Source: Halomicrobium sp. LC1Hm (lineage in GTDB: Archaea > Halobacteriota > Halobacteria > Halobacteriales > Haloarculaceae). From it: 64,000 nucleotides of DNA. The notes under the pieces were generated by a model. That model was not told the DNA's origin and searched no databases. It saw nothing but the letters and a program-made list of their open reading frames with translations. Of the stretch, positions 35,239 to 44,880 are shown piece by piece. Numbering within the stretch: the stretch's first letter is position 1; each line of letters starts with the position of its first letter. The position numbers were made by a program, and so were the translations under genes. Location: contig NZ_CP044129.1 of NCBI RefSeq assembly GCF_009617995.1, positions 434,001-498,000 on the forward strand, in the 5' to 3' direction.

Positions 35239-35589
35239 ATGAGCGGTGAACCAGACGAGGAACGACTCGAAGAACTGCGCGAAAAGAAGATGGAACAGCT
35301 GAAAGAACAGCAGGGCGGTGAGGCCGACGCCGAGGCCCGCGAGGAGGCCAAACAGCAGCGAGAGGCCCAGAAGAAGGCGGTCCTGCGACAGAACCTCACC
35401 GACGAGGCTCGCAAGCGGCTCAACACGCTGAAGATGTCCAAGCCACAGCGCGGCGAGCAGATCGAGCAACAGGTCGTCTCGCTGGCCCAGAGCGGCCGCA
35501 TTCAGGGCAAGATCGACGACGAGAAGATGAAGCAGCTGCTCAAAGAGCTGACCCCCGACTCAAAGAGCTTCGACATCGAGCGCAGGTAG
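35239..35589 (+). CDS. PDCD5/TFAR19-like DNA-binding protein
   Basis: This 116-residue helical protein of the archaeal-eukaryotic PDCD5 family (MTH1615-like) has a long charged N-terminal helix ([19 protein letters not shown]) and a compact three-helix core with [19 protein letters not shown] and [18 protein letters not shown]. It is annotated as a DNA-binding protein in archaea; the exact role is unknown. It ends one base before the PP-loop gene start. Confidence 0.9.
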   Translation: MSGEPDEERLEELREKKMEQLKEQQGGEADAEAREEAKQQREAQKKAVLRQNLTDEARKRLNTLKMSKPQRGEQIEQQVVSLAQSGRIQGKIDDEKMKQLLKELTPDSKSFDIERR

Positions 35590-36180
35590 ATGCGCTGTGG
35601 GGTCCTGTACAGCGGCGGGAAGGACTCGACGCTCGCAGCACTCGTTCTGGAACCGTTCTACGAGCCCACGCTCGTCACGGCGACGTTCGGGATCGCCGAC
35701 GTGGTCGCCCCCGGCCGGCGTGCGGCCGCTGGCGTCGACCTCCCCTTCGAGACGATCGAACTCGACCCGGCCGTCGCGGCGCGGGCGGCCGAGCGGATGG
35801 TCGAGGACGGCTACCCTCGAAACGGGATCCAGCAGGTCCACGAACACGCCGTCGAGACGATCGCAGACGGCGACTTTTCGGCCGTCGCAGACGGGACGCG
35901 CCGGGACGACCGCGTGCCGACGGTCGACCGCTCGCTGGCCCAGAGCGTCGAGGACCGCTTTGGCGTGGACTACCTCGCGCCGCTTGCCGGGTTCGGCCGC
36001 GCGGCGATCGACGACCTCGCCGACCGGCGACTGCGGGTCGAGACCGGACCGAGCGAGACGATCGCCAAGGCCGACTACGAGACCGAATTGCGGGCGCTGC
36101 TTCGCGACGAGTACGGGCCGGAGACGGTCGCCGACGTGTTCCCCGAGCACACGCAGTCTCGCGTCGTCGGCCGGCGGTAG
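35590..36180 (+). CDS. PP-loop ATPase, adenine nucleotide alpha hydrolase-like
   Basis: This 196-residue protein has the PP-loop SGGKDSTLA near 8-16, used by enzymes that adenylate a substrate with release of pyrophosphate. GYPRNGIQQVHEHAVE and DFSAVADGTRRDDRVPTVDRS are in the middle, consistent with a family close to ThiI/TtuA-like and DUF71-like proteins of haloarchaea. The substrate is not known; tRNA modification is a reasonable guess given the neighbours hisS and truA. It abuts the PDCD5-like gene with no spacer. Confidence 0.8.
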   Translation: MRCGVLYSGGKDSTLAALVLEPFYEPTLVTATFGIADVVAPGRRAAAGVDLPFETIELDPAVAARAAERMVEDGYPRNGIQQVHEHAVETIADGDFSAVADGTRRDDRVPTVDRSLAQSVEDRFGVDYLAPLAGFGRAAIDDLADRRLRVETGPSETIAKADYETELRALLRDEYGPETVADVFPEHTQSRVVGRR

Positions 36181-36225
36181 CCGGGGAAGGACAGTTTCAA
36201 GCGGGCGCTGGCTGTAGCCGGTGAC

Positions 36226-37536
36226 ATGTACGACTCGCTGAAGGGGTTTCGAGACGTCTACCCCGCCGAGATGGCCGCCTACCGCCAGGTCATCGACGAG
36301 ATCGAGACGACGGCCCGCCAGTACGGCTTCCGTGAGATCACGACGCCGGCCCTGGAGGCCACCGAGATGTACGTCGACAAGAGCGGCGAGGAGATCGTCG
36401 AGGAGCTGTACCACTTCGAGGACAAGGGCGGGCGCGACGTTGCGCTGACGCCGGAGCTGACGCCGACGGTGGCCCGGATGGTCGTCGCCAAGCAACAGGA
36501 GCTGTCCAAGCCGATCAAGTGGGTGTCGACGCGACCGTTCTGGCGCTACGAGCAGGTCCAGCAGGGCCGATTCCGCGAGTTCCACCAGACGAACATCGAC
36601 ATCTTCGGGTCGAGCGAGCCGACGGCCGACGCCGAGATCCTGGCGGTCGCGGCCGACATGCTGACTCGACTGGGCCTCAGCAGCGACGACTTCGACTTCC
36701 GGGTCTCGCACCGCGACATCCTCACGGGACTGCTCGAATCCTTCGAGGCCGACGTGGACACCCAGGACGCGATTCGCGTCGTCGACAAGCGGGCGAAGAT
36801 CGACCGCGACGAGTACGTCCAGGGGCTCACCGACGCGGGGCTCTCCCCCGCCCAGGCCGAGCAGTTCGACGAGTGGCTCCAGGCCGGCGACGACGACCTG
36901 GCTGCGCTCGCGGAGATGAGCGGCTCCGAGCAGGTCGCAGACGCCGTCGAGAACCTCGAAGCCGTCCTCGCGGCCGCGGAGGACTTCGGCGTCCGAGAGT
37001 ACTGTACGATCTCGCTGACCACCGCCCGCGGGTTCGACTACTACACCGGCGTCGTCTTCGAGTGTTTCGACTCGACGGGCGAGGTCTCTCGGGCGGTCTT
37101 CGGCGGCGGTCGGTACGACGACCTGATCGAGGGGTTCGGCGGCGAACCGACGCCAGCAGTGGGCTTCGCGCCGGGCGTGCTGAACTCGACGCTCCCGCTC
37201 TTGCTCCAGCGGGCGGGCGTCTGGCCAGAGGAGGCGGTGTCGACGGACTACTACGTCCTGCAGGTCGGTGACACGCGCCCCGTCGCAGCCCGTATCGCGC
37301 GGGAACTCCGGGCGGCGGGTCACGTCGTCGAGGCCGACGTGTCGGATCGCAGTTTCGGGGCCCAGATGGGCTATGCGGACTCGATCAACGCCGAGACGGT
37401 CGTCATCGTCGGCGAGAACGACCTCGAAAACGACGAGGTGACGGTCAAGGACATGGCCAGCGGCGAGCAGACGACCGCGCCGGTCGACGGGTTCCCCGGC
37501 GACCACGAGCGCCCGACCCACGACGACTTCGCGTAA
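36226..37536 (+). CDS. hisS: Histidyl-tRNA synthetase
   Basis: This 436-residue class II synthetase has motif 1 around LEATEMYVDKSGEEIVEE, motif 2 around WVSTRPFWRYEQVQQGRFREFHQTNIDIFG and motif 3 AVFGGGRYDDLI, with the histidine-specific RGFDYYTGVVFE near 268. A C-terminal anticodon-binding domain (about 340-430) follows. It lies 45 bases after the PP-loop gene, probably in the same transcript. Confidence 0.96.
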   Translation: MYDSLKGFRDVYPAEMAAYRQVIDEIETTARQYGFREITTPALEATEMYVDKSGEEIVEELYHFEDKGGRDVALTPELTPTVARMVVAKQQELSKPIKWVSTRPFWRYEQVQQGRFREFHQTNIDIFGSSEPTADAEILAVAADMLTRLGLSSDDFDFRVSHRDILTGLLESFEADVDTQDAIRVVDKRAKIDRDEYVQGLTDAGLSPAQAEQFDEWLQAGDDDLAALAEMSGSEQVADAVENLEAVLAAAEDFGVREYCTISLTTARGFDYYTGVVFECFDSTGEVSRAVFGGGRYDDLIEGFGGEPTPAVGFAPGVLNSTLPLLLQRAGVWPEEAVSTDYYVLQVGDTRPVAARIARELRAAGHVVEADVSDRSFGAQMGYADSINAETVVIVGENDLENDEVTVKDMASGEQTTAPVDGFPGDHERPTHDDFA

Positions 37537-37575
37537 TCGCGGATACTTTTGTGTTCGGTGTTCGTACGCCGATCC

Positions 37576-37977
37576 ATGAGCGCCCTGTTCCCCATGGAGA
37601 AGTGGCGATTCGCCGGTGTCGTCGCCATCCTGACGTTTGGCCTGACCTCGCTGGTCGCCGTCCTCGGAGCCCCCGGATCGATGATCGCCGCGTTGTCTAT
37701 TCTCGGGTTCTTCCTCCTGCTCCCGCTGATCGCTCTCCTCGGATCGGATTTCCCGCTGGTCGCGGCCGAGGATGCTGAAGACGGACGCGAGGTCGAGGCT
37801 TCGCTCGACGACACTGATCCCGTCGAAGTCCTCCGCGAGCGGTACGCACGCGGGGAACTCTCCGAGGAGGAGTTCGAGTCACGCCTCGACAGACTGCTGG
37901 CGACCGAAGACGTCACGACCGAGCGGTCGGTCGAAGGTGTCACCGACCGCGAACGGCTGCTCGAAGAGGAGTCCTGA
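37576..37977 (+). CDS. Membrane protein with C-terminal SHOCT domain
   Basis: This 133-residue protein has two membrane helices near the N-terminus (about 11-32 and 37-55), an acidic linker, then the short SHOCT helix pair PVEVLRERYARGELSEEEFE with SRLDRLL. SHOCT domains are small C-terminal oligomerisation or interaction modules common in haloarchaeal membrane proteins; no specific function is known. It starts 39 bases after hisS and is followed after nine bases by a paralogue. Confidence 0.8.
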   Translation: MSALFPMEKWRFAGVVAILTFGLTSLVAVLGAPGSMIAALSILGFFLLLPLIALLGSDFPLVAAEDAEDGREVEASLDDTDPVEVLRERYARGELSEEEFESRLDRLLATEDVTTERSVEGVTDRERLLEEES

Positions 37978-37986
37978 GTCCGGGCT

Positions 37987-38400
37987 ATGTTCGATCCCTT
38001 TCCGATGCGGCTCACTCGTCTGCTCCCGTATCTGATGCTCTCGACGTTCGTCGTCGGCATTATCGGTGCCGTGATCACGGGAATACCGCAAGTGATGGGA
38101 GCGATATTTGTCCTGGGGTTCTTGATTGTGGCCCCAGTTGTCGCCGTGCTCGGTGATTCGCTCTCGTTCGTCGCCGACCGGCGCGAGGAGAGCCTTTGGC
38201 GGTCGATGGGCGAGGAGTTCTCGAAGGGCAAGAACCTCGTCGACGACGCCGATCTCGATCCCTACGCGAGACTCCGGGAACAGTACGTCAGCGGCGAAAT
38301 CTCGGAGGGAGAGTTCGAGGAGCGCCTGGAGGAACTGCTGGAAGCGGAGTCCGACAGCCGGTGGGCAGACGAGCGCACGCGCGTGCCCGAAGTCGAGTGA
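37987..38400 (+). CDS. Second SHOCT-domain membrane protein
   Basis: This 137-residue paralogue of the preceding protein has two N-terminal membrane helices (about 12-32 and 36-55), a soluble linker, then YARLREQYVSGEISEGEFEE and a short charged tail. The pair probably arose by tandem duplication and may form hetero-oligomers. The function is unknown. It converges on the acetyltransferase gene with nine bases between stops. Confidence 0.8.
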   Translation: MFDPFPMRLTRLLPYLMLSTFVVGIIGAVITGIPQVMGAIFVLGFLIVAPVVAVLGDSLSFVADRREESLWRSMGEEFSKGKNLVDDADLDPYARLREQYVSGEISEGEFEERLEELLEAESDSRWADERTRVPEVE

Positions 38401-38409
38401 CCTCGCGAC

Positions 38410-38919
38410 TTACAGGTCCAGTTCCATCTCGTGTTCGTTGCGCTCCCGGCGTGTCGTCTCGAATCCGACCGACCGGTAGAGGTTCATCGCGACGTGGTTG
38501 TCCCGCTGGACGGAGAGCCAGACGTGGTCCAGTCCCGCGCGCTGGCCCGCGCCCAGCAGCGCCCTGATCAGGCGGGAACCGATCCCGGCGTAGTGGTAGT
38601 CCGGGTGGACGAAGATCACGAGTTCCGCGGTCTCGTCGTAGGGAAAGAGCGCGGCGTGACCGACCGCGTCCTCGCCGTGCCAGGCGACGAGGTTGATGCC
38701 GTCGTCGAGCATGGTGTCGACCCACTCCGCCACGTCGCGTCGCTCGCGCGGCGGGATCCCCTGCGCGCGGTCGGCGTCGGTGTAGGCCGCGTACATCTCG
38801 ACGACGGCCTCGCTGTCGGCGTCGTCGGCGACGCCGATCTCGATCGCGCGATCGCGACCGTCTGTGAACGAACGGGGCGGACGTGAGAACCGTTGGGCGG
38901 CCGTCGCCTCGTCTGTCAT
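38410..38919 (-). CDS. GNAT-family N-acetyltransferase
   Basis: This 169-residue protein has the GNAT acetyl-CoA loop YHYAGIGSRLIRALLGAGQRAG near 110-131 and the final strand-helix HVAMNLYRSVGFETTRRERN. Proteins of this type acetylate amines, protein N-termini or antibiotics; the substrate cannot be assigned. The N-terminal AAQRFSRPPRSFTD stretch is not part of the domain. Confidence 0.85.
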   Translation of the reverse strand: MTDEATAAQRFSRPPRSFTDGRDRAIEIGVADDADSEAVVEMYAAYTDADRAQGIPPRERRDVAEWVDTMLDDGINLVAWHGEDAVGHAALFPYDETAELVIFVHPDYHYAGIGSRLIRALLGAGQRAGLDHVWLSVQRDNHVAMNLYRSVGFETTRRERNEHEMELDL

Positions 38920-39014
38920 TGTCCGGTATTGTGGTGCCGGCTACCTAAATCCGCGTCGGCTTGTCGTCGCGTGGGAACGGCGGTGAATAAGTAGCCACGG
39001 CGTCCAGACGGCGT

Positions 39015-39806
39015 ATGCGCGCCTATCGGATCGCCTACGACGGCCAGCCCTACCACGGGTTCCAGCGTCAGCCCGACGTCGAGACGATCGAGGGGGAGCT
39101 ACTGGCCGCACTCGACCGACTCGGGGTCACTGACGGGGGCGTTCCGGCGGGCTACGCCGCGGCCGGACGGACGGACGCTGGGGTCTCGGCGCTGGCCCAG
39201 ACGGTCGCCTTCGAGGCCCCGGCGTGGCTCTCCCCGGCGGCGTTCAACAGCGAACTCCCGGCCGCGGTTCGTGCGTGGGCGAGCGCCGACGTGCCCGAAG
39301 ACTTTCACGCGACCCACGACGCCCGAGAGCGCGAGTACGTCTATCACCTGTACGCGCCCGAGCGCCACGACGACCGGGCTCGGCGGGCCGCGGACGCCCT
39401 CGCCGGTGAGCACGACTTCCACAATCTCACGCCGGACGACCGTGGGACGGTCAGAGCGCTCTCGATCGATCTCACCCGGGAGGCGGCGTTTCTCGTCTGC
39501 CGGCTCCGTGCCGGTGGGTTCTGTCGCCAACTCGTCCGCCGGGTCGTCGGTCTCGTCGACGAGATCCGCCGGGGCGAGGCTCCGGTGTCGAAGGTCGATC
39601 GCGTGCTCGACTCGGAGCCGATCGACGGGGCTGCGGGTGTCGGACCCGCGCCGCCGACGCCGCTGGTCCTCACCGGCGTCGACTACGACCTCGCGTTTTC
39701 CGTCGACGACGCTGCCTGCGAGAGTGCCCAGTCGGTCTTTGCCGACCGCGTCGCCGAACGCCGCGCCGGTGCCCGCGTCGCCGAGGAGATCCGCGACGGC
39801 GTGTGA
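39015..39806 (+). CDS. truA: tRNA pseudouridine synthase A
   Basis: This 263-residue enzyme converts uridines 38-40 of the tRNA anticodon arm to pseudouridine. The catalytic aspartate is D54 in AAGRTDAGVSA, the start MRAYRIAYDGQPYHGFQRQP is typical, and RAGGFCRQLVRRVVGLVDEI near 170-189 forms the RNA-binding groove. Confidence 0.95.
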   Translation: MRAYRIAYDGQPYHGFQRQPDVETIEGELLAALDRLGVTDGGVPAGYAAAGRTDAGVSALAQTVAFEAPAWLSPAAFNSELPAAVRAWASADVPEDFHATHDAREREYVYHLYAPERHDDRARRAADALAGEHDFHNLTPDDRGTVRALSIDLTREAAFLVCRLRAGGFCRQLVRRVVGLVDEIRRGEAPVSKVDRVLDSEPIDGAAGVGPAPPTPLVLTGVDYDLAFSVDDAACESAQSVFADRVAERRAGARVAEEIRDGV

Positions 39807-39882
39807 CGGATTGCTGTCGCCCGTGAACTTCGCACGATCTCGCCCGGCAAGACTTACGGCATCGAGACGCTAACCCGGTCAC

Positions 39883-41673
39883 ATGAGTTCGGTGCCCGAC
39901 AGATCGGAGATCGAGACGCAGTACAAGTGGGACCTCGAGTCGCTGTACGCGACCGACGAGGACTGGGAGGCCGCCTACGAGCGGGCCGAAACACTCGTCG
40001 CGGACCTCGCGGCCTACGAGGGGCGCGCGACCGACGACGCCGAGACGCTCCGCGCGACCCTAGAGACCTACGAAGACCTGATGCGTACCGTCGCCAACGT
40101 CTCCTCGTACGCGCGGATGCGAAAAGACGAGGACACTACCCGGGACCAGTACCAGGCGTTGACCGCGCGGGCACAGTCGCTGTCCTCGGACGCCTCCAGC
40201 GCGGCGAGTTTCCTCGAACCGGCCCTCCAGGAGCTGGAGTGGGACGACATCGAAGCGATGATCGACGCGGAGCCGGCCCTCGCGGAGTACGAACACTACT
40301 TCGACGACGTGCTCCGGATGAAAGACCACACCCGCTCCCCGGAGGTCGAGAACCTGCTGGCGGAGCTGAGCGAGGTCACGGGCGCGTCGGGCGAAGTGTA
40401 CAACATGCTGGCCAACGCGGACATGACGTTCCCGCCCGTCGAGGACAGCGAGGGCGACGACCAGCCGGTGACGCTCAACAACTTCACGACCCTCCAGAAG
40501 CGACCGGACCGCGACTTCCGCCAGCGGGTGTACGAGAGCTTCTACGACGAGTGGGAGACCGTGCGCAACGCCGTCGGATCGGCCTACAAGAACAGCGTCA
40601 AGACCGACGTGAAGATGGCCAAGGCCCGCAACTACGACACCGCTCGCGAGGCCGCACTGGACGGCCCGAACGTCCCCGTCTCGGTCTACGACACGCTGGT
40701 CGACACCGTTCGAGACAACCTCGACGCGCTCCACCGCCACGCCGACCTCAAGCGCGAGGCGATCGGTGCGGACGAACTGGAGATGTGGGACCTCTACGTC
40801 CCGCTCGTCCAGGAGGAGTCTCCGGAGATCGAGTACGAACAGGCCTGTGAGTACGTCGTCGACGCCGTCGCGCCGCTGGGCGACGACTACCAGTCTCGCG
40901 TCTCGGAGGGGCTGGACTCGCGGTGGGTCGACGTCTACGAGACCGCCAACAAGCAGTCGGGGGCGTACTCCGGCGGGACCTACGACTCCCAGCCGTTCAT
41001 CCTGATGAACTACCAGGACGACGTGGAGTCGATGTACACGCTGGCCCACGAACTGGGCCACTCGCTGCATTCGGAGTACACCAGCGAGTCCCAGCCCTAC
41101 GTCTACTCGGGCTACGAGATCTTCGTCGCCGAGGTGGCCTCGACGGTCAACGAGACGCTGCTCACCCACCACCTGCTGGACGTGGTCGACGACGAGCGAC
41201 TCCGCCGACACGTCCTCAACGAGTACCTCGAACGGTTCCGATCGACGCTGTTCCGCCAGACGATGTTCGCGGAGTTCGAGCACCGCGCTCACGAGATGAG
41301 CGAGGCCGGCGAACCGCTGACGCCCGACCGCCTGGACGAGCTCTATCACGACCTCAAGAGCGACTACTACGCACCCGCCAACGTCGACGACCGGATCGCT
41401 CGCGAGTGGATGCGCATCCCGCACTTCTACCGCTCGTTCTACGTCTACCAGTACGCGACGGGCATCTCGGCGGCCGTCGCCCTCGTCGACGGGATCCTCT
41501 CGGAGGGCGAACCCGCTGCCCAGCGGTACATCGAGTTCCTCCGGAAGGGTTCCCGGGAGTATCCCCTCGAACTCCTCCAGGGTGCCGGCGTCGACATGTC
41601 GACCTCGGCTCCGGTCGAGGCAGCCATCGACACCTACGGCGAGTACCTGGACGAGTTCGACCAGCTGAGCTGA
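39883..41673 (+). CDS. pepF: Oligoendopeptidase F (M3B metallopeptidase)
   Basis: This 596-residue cytoplasmic zinc peptidase degrades short peptides. The zinc site HELGH at 389-393 sits in [15 protein letters not shown] with the third ligand in [11 protein letters not shown]. The helical N-terminal domain and [20 protein letters not shown] near the end fit PepF. It precedes the PAN ATPase gene; together they could cover later steps of protein breakdown, although a separate promoter precedes PAN. Confidence 0.95.
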   Translation: MSSVPDRSEIETQYKWDLESLYATDEDWEAAYERAETLVADLAAYEGRATDDAETLRATLETYEDLMRTVANVSSYARMRKDEDTTRDQYQALTARAQSLSSDASSAASFLEPALQELEWDDIEAMIDAEPALAEYEHYFDDVLRMKDHTRSPEVENLLAELSEVTGASGEVYNMLANADMTFPPVEDSEGDDQPVTLNNFTTLQKRPDRDFRQRVYESFYDEWETVRNAVGSAYKNSVKTDVKMAKARNYDTAREAALDGPNVPVSVYDTLVDTVRDNLDALHRHADLKREAIGADELEMWDLYVPLVQEESPEIEYEQACEYVVDAVAPLGDDYQSRVSEGLDSRWVDVYETANKQSGAYSGGTYDSQPFILMNYQDDVESMYTLAHELGHSLHSEYTSESQPYVYSGYEIFVAEVASTVNETLLTHHLLDVVDDERLRRHVLNEYLERFRSTLFRQTMFAEFEHRAHEMSEAGEPLTPDRLDELYHDLKSDYYAPANVDDRIAREWMRIPHFYRSFYVYQYATGISAAVALVDGILSEGEPAAQRYIEFLRKGSREYPLELLQGAGVDMSTSAPVEAAIDTYGEYLDEFDQLS

Positions 41674-41736
41674 CGCACGGCAGGCTGCCGTCCGGCGACG
41701 CGTGTCGGCTCGGCTATGCGTACCTGACCCAAAGGC

Positions 41737-41745
41737 CCTTAATAG
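41737..41745 (+). promoter_or_regulatory. TATA-like element of the PAN gene
   Basis: CCTTAATAG lies 27-35 bases before the ATG at 41772 and implies a transcript with almost no leader, separate from pepF. Confidence 0.5.
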
Positions 41746-41771
41746 TTCAGTTCCCTACGTTCGATAACCAG

Positions 41772-42992
41772 ATGTCGCGCAGTCCTTCGCTTCCCGATCG
41801 GCCCCGGCTGGATCTCGATCCCGACATGACCCCCGAGGAGCGCCTCGAAGCGCTGCGGGATCACTTCGAACAGATCGTGGAAGTCAACGACGAACTGGAA
41901 TCGCAACTCGACGCGGCCAAAGACCGTCGGCGCTCGCTGACGGAGGACGTCGACCGCATCGAACGGGAAAACGAGATGCTGAAGACCTCGTCGCTGTACA
42001 TCGCGACGGCAGAGGAGGTCACCGACGACGGCGTGATCGTCAAGCAACACGGCAACAACCAGGAGGTGCTGACCGAGGTCTCGCCGTCGATGCGGGAACG
42101 GCTCGAAGCCGGCGATCGGGTCGCGATCAACGACTCGTTCAGCGTCAAGGAGATCCTCGAAGGCGAGAAAGACGCTCGCGCACAGGCGATGGAGGTCGAC
42201 GGCTCCCCCGACGTGACCTACGGCGACATCGGCGGGCTCGAAGCGCAGGTCCGCGAAGTTCGGGAGGCCGTCGAGGAGCCGCTGGTCAACGCCGAGCAGT
42301 TCCGCGAGGTCGGCATCGAACCGCCGTCGGGCGTCCTCCTGCACGGTCCGCCCGGCACGGGGAAGACGATGCTGGCCAAAGCCGTCGCCAACGAGACCGA
42401 CGCCACGTTCATCAAGATGGCCGGCTCCGAGCTGGTCCGGAAGTTCATCGGCGAGGGCGCGCGACTCGTCCGTGACCTGTTCGAGCTGGCGGCCGACCGC
42501 GAACCCGCCGTCATCTTCATCGACGAGATCGACGCCATCGCGGCCAAGCGGACCGAATCGAAGACCTCCGGCGACGCCGAGGTCCAGCGGACGATGATGC
42601 AGCTGCTCAGCGAGATGGATGGCTTCGACGAACGCGGCGAGATCCGGATCATCGCCGCCACCAACCGCTTCGACATGCTCGACCGCGCGATCCTCCGGCC
42701 CGGCCGCTTCGACCGCCTCATCGAGGTCCCCAACCCGGACTTCGACGGGCGGACGCGCATTCTGGAGATCCACACCGAGGAGATGGAGCTGGCCGACACG
42801 GTCGAGCTGTCGTCGATCGCCGGCAAGACCGACGGCCTCTCGGGTGCCGAGCTGGCGTCGCTGGCCACCGAGGCCGGCATGTTCGCGATCCGCGACCAGC
42901 GCACGACCGTCACCGAGGCGGACTTCGACGACGCTCTCGAAAAGATCGAGGACGGCACCGAGGGCGGCAGCGTTCCCGTCGCCTTCGCCTGA
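41772..42992 (+). CDS. pan: Proteasome-activating nucleotidase (PAN)
   Basis: This 406-residue AAA+ ATPase unfolds proteins and feeds them into the 20S proteasome. An N-terminal coiled coil (about 25-75) is followed by an OB domain, Walker A GPPGTGKT at 192-199, Walker B VIFIDE at 247-252, and the second region of homology with [12 protein letters not shown]. The C-terminus is PVAFA, with Phe where the HbYX docking motif has Tyr. Haloarchaea have two PAN paralogues, and this may be the one with a weaker docking tail. Confidence 0.95.
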   Translation: MSRSPSLPDRPRLDLDPDMTPEERLEALRDHFEQIVEVNDELESQLDAAKDRRRSLTEDVDRIERENEMLKTSSLYIATAEEVTDDGVIVKQHGNNQEVLTEVSPSMRERLEAGDRVAINDSFSVKEILEGEKDARAQAMEVDGSPDVTYGDIGGLEAQVREVREAVEEPLVNAEQFREVGIEPPSGVLLHGPPGTGKTMLAKAVANETDATFIKMAGSELVRKFIGEGARLVRDLFELAADREPAVIFIDEIDAIAAKRTESKTSGDAEVQRTMMQLLSEMDGFDERGEIRIIAATNRFDMLDRAILRPGRFDRLIEVPNPDFDGRTRILEIHTEEMELADTVELSSIAGKTDGLSGAELASLATEAGMFAIRDQRTTVTEADFDDALEKIEDGTEGGSVPVAFA

Positions 42993-43076
42993 CGCTGCTG
43001 TCGCCGTCGGACGATCTCACGGGGTGGCGACGCACTTTCGACCGAACAGCCGACAGTCCGCTCCGTCTTCAGCGCC

Positions 43077-43514
43077 CTACTCGGAGGCGTCCGAGACGTC
43101 GACGGTCAGCACCGGTGCGGGAGACTGCGTGACGACCTTCTGGGACGTACTACCGAGCATGTTCTGCTCGTATTCGCCCGCCTGTGACCCCATCGTCACC
43201 AGATCGATCCCGGCCTCTTCGACGTACGAGACGATGTGGTCGGCCGGCCGTCCGCGGCGGATCGTCTTCGTCACCGAGAGCCCCTCCTGTTCGAGGGCCG
43301 CCGCCACGTCCGAGGTGGCGGCTCGCCCCTCGGCTTTCAGCTCTTCTAGCACTTCGTCTTGCATGTCGTCATCCATCGACAGGAACGCCCGGTCGTCGAC
43401 GACGTAGAGCGCGTGGACGGTGACGTTTCGTCCGTCGGCGATATCGATCGTGTGCTCGAGGACCTGCTCGATAGAGTCGCTGCCGTCTGTCGGAACGAGA
43501 ATGTCGCTGTACAT
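43077..43514 (-). CDS. Universal stress protein (UspA domain)
   Basis: This 145-residue single Usp domain starts MYSDILVPTDGSDSIEQVLEH and has the ATP-binding signature G-2-G-9-G-S/T near 113-127 (MGSQAGEYEQNMLGSTSQKV). Proteins of this family bind ATP and are linked to stress survival, with no known single reaction. Confidence 0.92.
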   Translation of the reverse strand: MYSDILVPTDGSDSIEQVLEHTIDIADGRNVTVHALYVVDDRAFLSMDDDMQDEVLEELKAEGRAATSDVAAALEQEGLSVTKTIRRGRPADHIVSYVEEAGIDLVTMGSQAGEYEQNMLGSTSQKVVTQSPAPVLTVDVSDASE

Positions 43515-43657
43515 CGTCTGTCTCTATCCGGTTGTGACAGACATCGTTTTTGATTCCGTCGGGCGGACGGTCACACTCGCGCTGGCGTGTCGCTGCGGTC
43601 ACACCGTCGGCTCCGTGAAGCGAAACCCCTTACAGCGAGCGTCGTCCAACGGCGAGT

Positions 43658-44128
43658 ATGAGCGTTATCCGGATCGTCTGGGGGACTGCCGGCGGCCCCA
43701 CAGAGCTGTCGTCGTTCGACGCCGCGCTGGCCGACGCGGGCATCCACAACTACAACCTCGTGACGCTGTCGTCGGTCATCCCGGCCGATCCGGAGATCGA
43801 AGTCGTCGGCACCGCCCCGGATCTGGGGCCGGTCGGCGCGGAACTCCACACCGTCGAGTCGTCTGCGACGGCCGCGCCCGGCGAACGCGTGGCGGCGGGG
43901 ATCGGCTGGTCGCGAAGCGAGTCCGGCCGCGGCATCTTCTACGAGGTCTCCGGCGAGGACCCCGACGACGTGCGGGCAGAGATCGAGGCGGGACTGGCCG
44001 CCGGCCGCCAGCTCCGAGACTGGACGTTCGTCGACACGGAGACGGTCGTGCGGTCGGTCGAGGCCGACGAGGAGTACGCAAGCGCCGTCGTCTGTGCCGC
44101 CTACGGCAGAAGCCGGCCAGCGCTGTAA
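43658..44128 (+). CDS. pdaD: Pyruvoyl-dependent arginine decarboxylase
   Basis: This 156-residue proenzyme is predicted to cleave itself at the S38-S39 pair in NLVTLSSVIP to form a pyruvoyl cofactor. It decarboxylates arginine to agmatine, the archaeal entry to polyamines and agmatidine tRNA modification. The start IRIVWGTAGGPTELSSFDAAL and the later GIGWSRSESGRGIFYE are family features. It precedes the DUF5811-like gene and, beyond the integrated element, infB. Confidence 0.93.
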   Translation: MSVIRIVWGTAGGPTELSSFDAALADAGIHNYNLVTLSSVIPADPEIEVVGTAPDLGPVGAELHTVESSATAAPGERVAAGIGWSRSESGRGIFYEVSGEDPDDVRAEIEAGLAAGRQLRDWTFVDTETVVRSVEADEEYASAVVCAAYGRSRPAL

Positions 44129-44177
44129 CCATCGCCGCCCTTTTAAACTCTGTTCGCATAGATGCACCGGAAACCGA

Positions 44178-44528
44178 ATGTACGGGAACACACAGTTTGG
44201 GGCAGACGTAGAGGAGGTGGACCTGACGCCGGAGCAGCGTCAGTCGCTCCGTCGCGATCTGACCCACGTGGCGGCCGGACTCCGTGAGGTCCTCCCCGGC
44301 GAGTTCGTGGTCGGCTCCGAGATCACGAGCGGTTCGAGCGGACCGCGTGCGACGATCGCCGTCCAGCCGCCGCTTGGCTCGGTCGTCAGCGCGGGCTACT
44401 CGCCGACCGAAGACAAAGTCGAGATCACCGACGACGAGCGCGACGACCTCGTCCACGGACTGGCCGCGTCGGCGGCGCTGCAGGTCAAGCAGGCAATGAC
44501 CGACGACGCCGCGCCGACGGCACAGTAG
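44178..44528 (+). CDS. Haloarchaeal DUF5811-like protein
   Basis: This 116-residue acidic protein starts MYGNTQFGADVEEVDLTPEQ and contains VVGSEITSGSSGPRATIAVQP and a short helical C-terminus. It belongs to a conserved haloarchaeal family, probably DUF5811, with no known function. The leader of about 50 bases after pdaD suggests the pair may be co-transcribed. Confidence 0.7.
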   Translation: MYGNTQFGADVEEVDLTPEQRQSLRRDLTHVAAGLREVLPGEFVVGSEITSGSSGPRATIAVQPPLGSVVSAGYSPTEDKVEITDDERDDLVHGLAASAALQVKQAMTDDAAPTAQ

Positions 44529-44536
44529 ACGCTCTG

Positions 44537-44722
44537 CTACTCGCTTGCCGGCGGATCGTAAAACAGCGCGTAGCCCAGCGTCCCGCCGGCCGGCACACTC
44601 CCGGCACCCATCGCGACGCCGAACTGTACCGAGAAGACGACGCCGACCAGCGACGCCACCACCAGGGGCAGCGCCATCGCGACTAGCACCAGGTCCGCGG
44701 TCGCCAGTTCGCCCGAGAGCAT
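44537..44722 (-). CDS. Small two-helix membrane protein
   Basis: This 61-residue protein has one clear membrane helix (LVLVAMALPLVVASLVGVVF, about 11-30) and a second Gly-rich hydrophobic part (about 33-52). The C-terminus is acidic. It is the last host gene before the left end of the integrated element and converges on the DUF5811-like gene. No function can be given. Confidence 0.55.
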   Translation of the reverse strand: MLSGELATADLVLVAMALPLVVASLVGVVFSVQFGVAMGAGSVPAGGTLGYALFYDPPASE

Positions 44723-44797
44723 CCTACCCGTACCGGCGGCCGCCGTCTAATTAAATATTATTACTCGGCGGCCGGCGTCACAGTGTCGTCGTCCGCT

Positions 44798-44811
44798 ACT
44801 TCCCACAGAAG
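44798..44811 (-). repeat. Left candidate att core of the infB element
   Basis: ACTTCCCACAGAAG differs at one position from the infB-linked copy at 50445-50458. On the minus strand it encodes FCGK followed by TAG. Confidence 0.5.
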
Positions 44812-44817
44812 TGAACG

Positions 44818-44833
44818 GATTGTGTATACAATC
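44818..44833. promoter_or_regulatory. Palindrome GATTGT-GTAT-ACAATC
   Basis: This perfect 6-bp inverted repeat lies just inside the left end and about 48 bases before the RHH-like gene start. The 11-mer TTGTGTATACA within it recurs at the right end (50414-50424). It could be a recombinase arm site or the operator for the RHH-like protein. Confidence 0.45.
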
Positions 44834-44880
44834 GTCAACACATTCTAGTGGGTGGAGCCTGTGGCTACGGACGTGGAACG

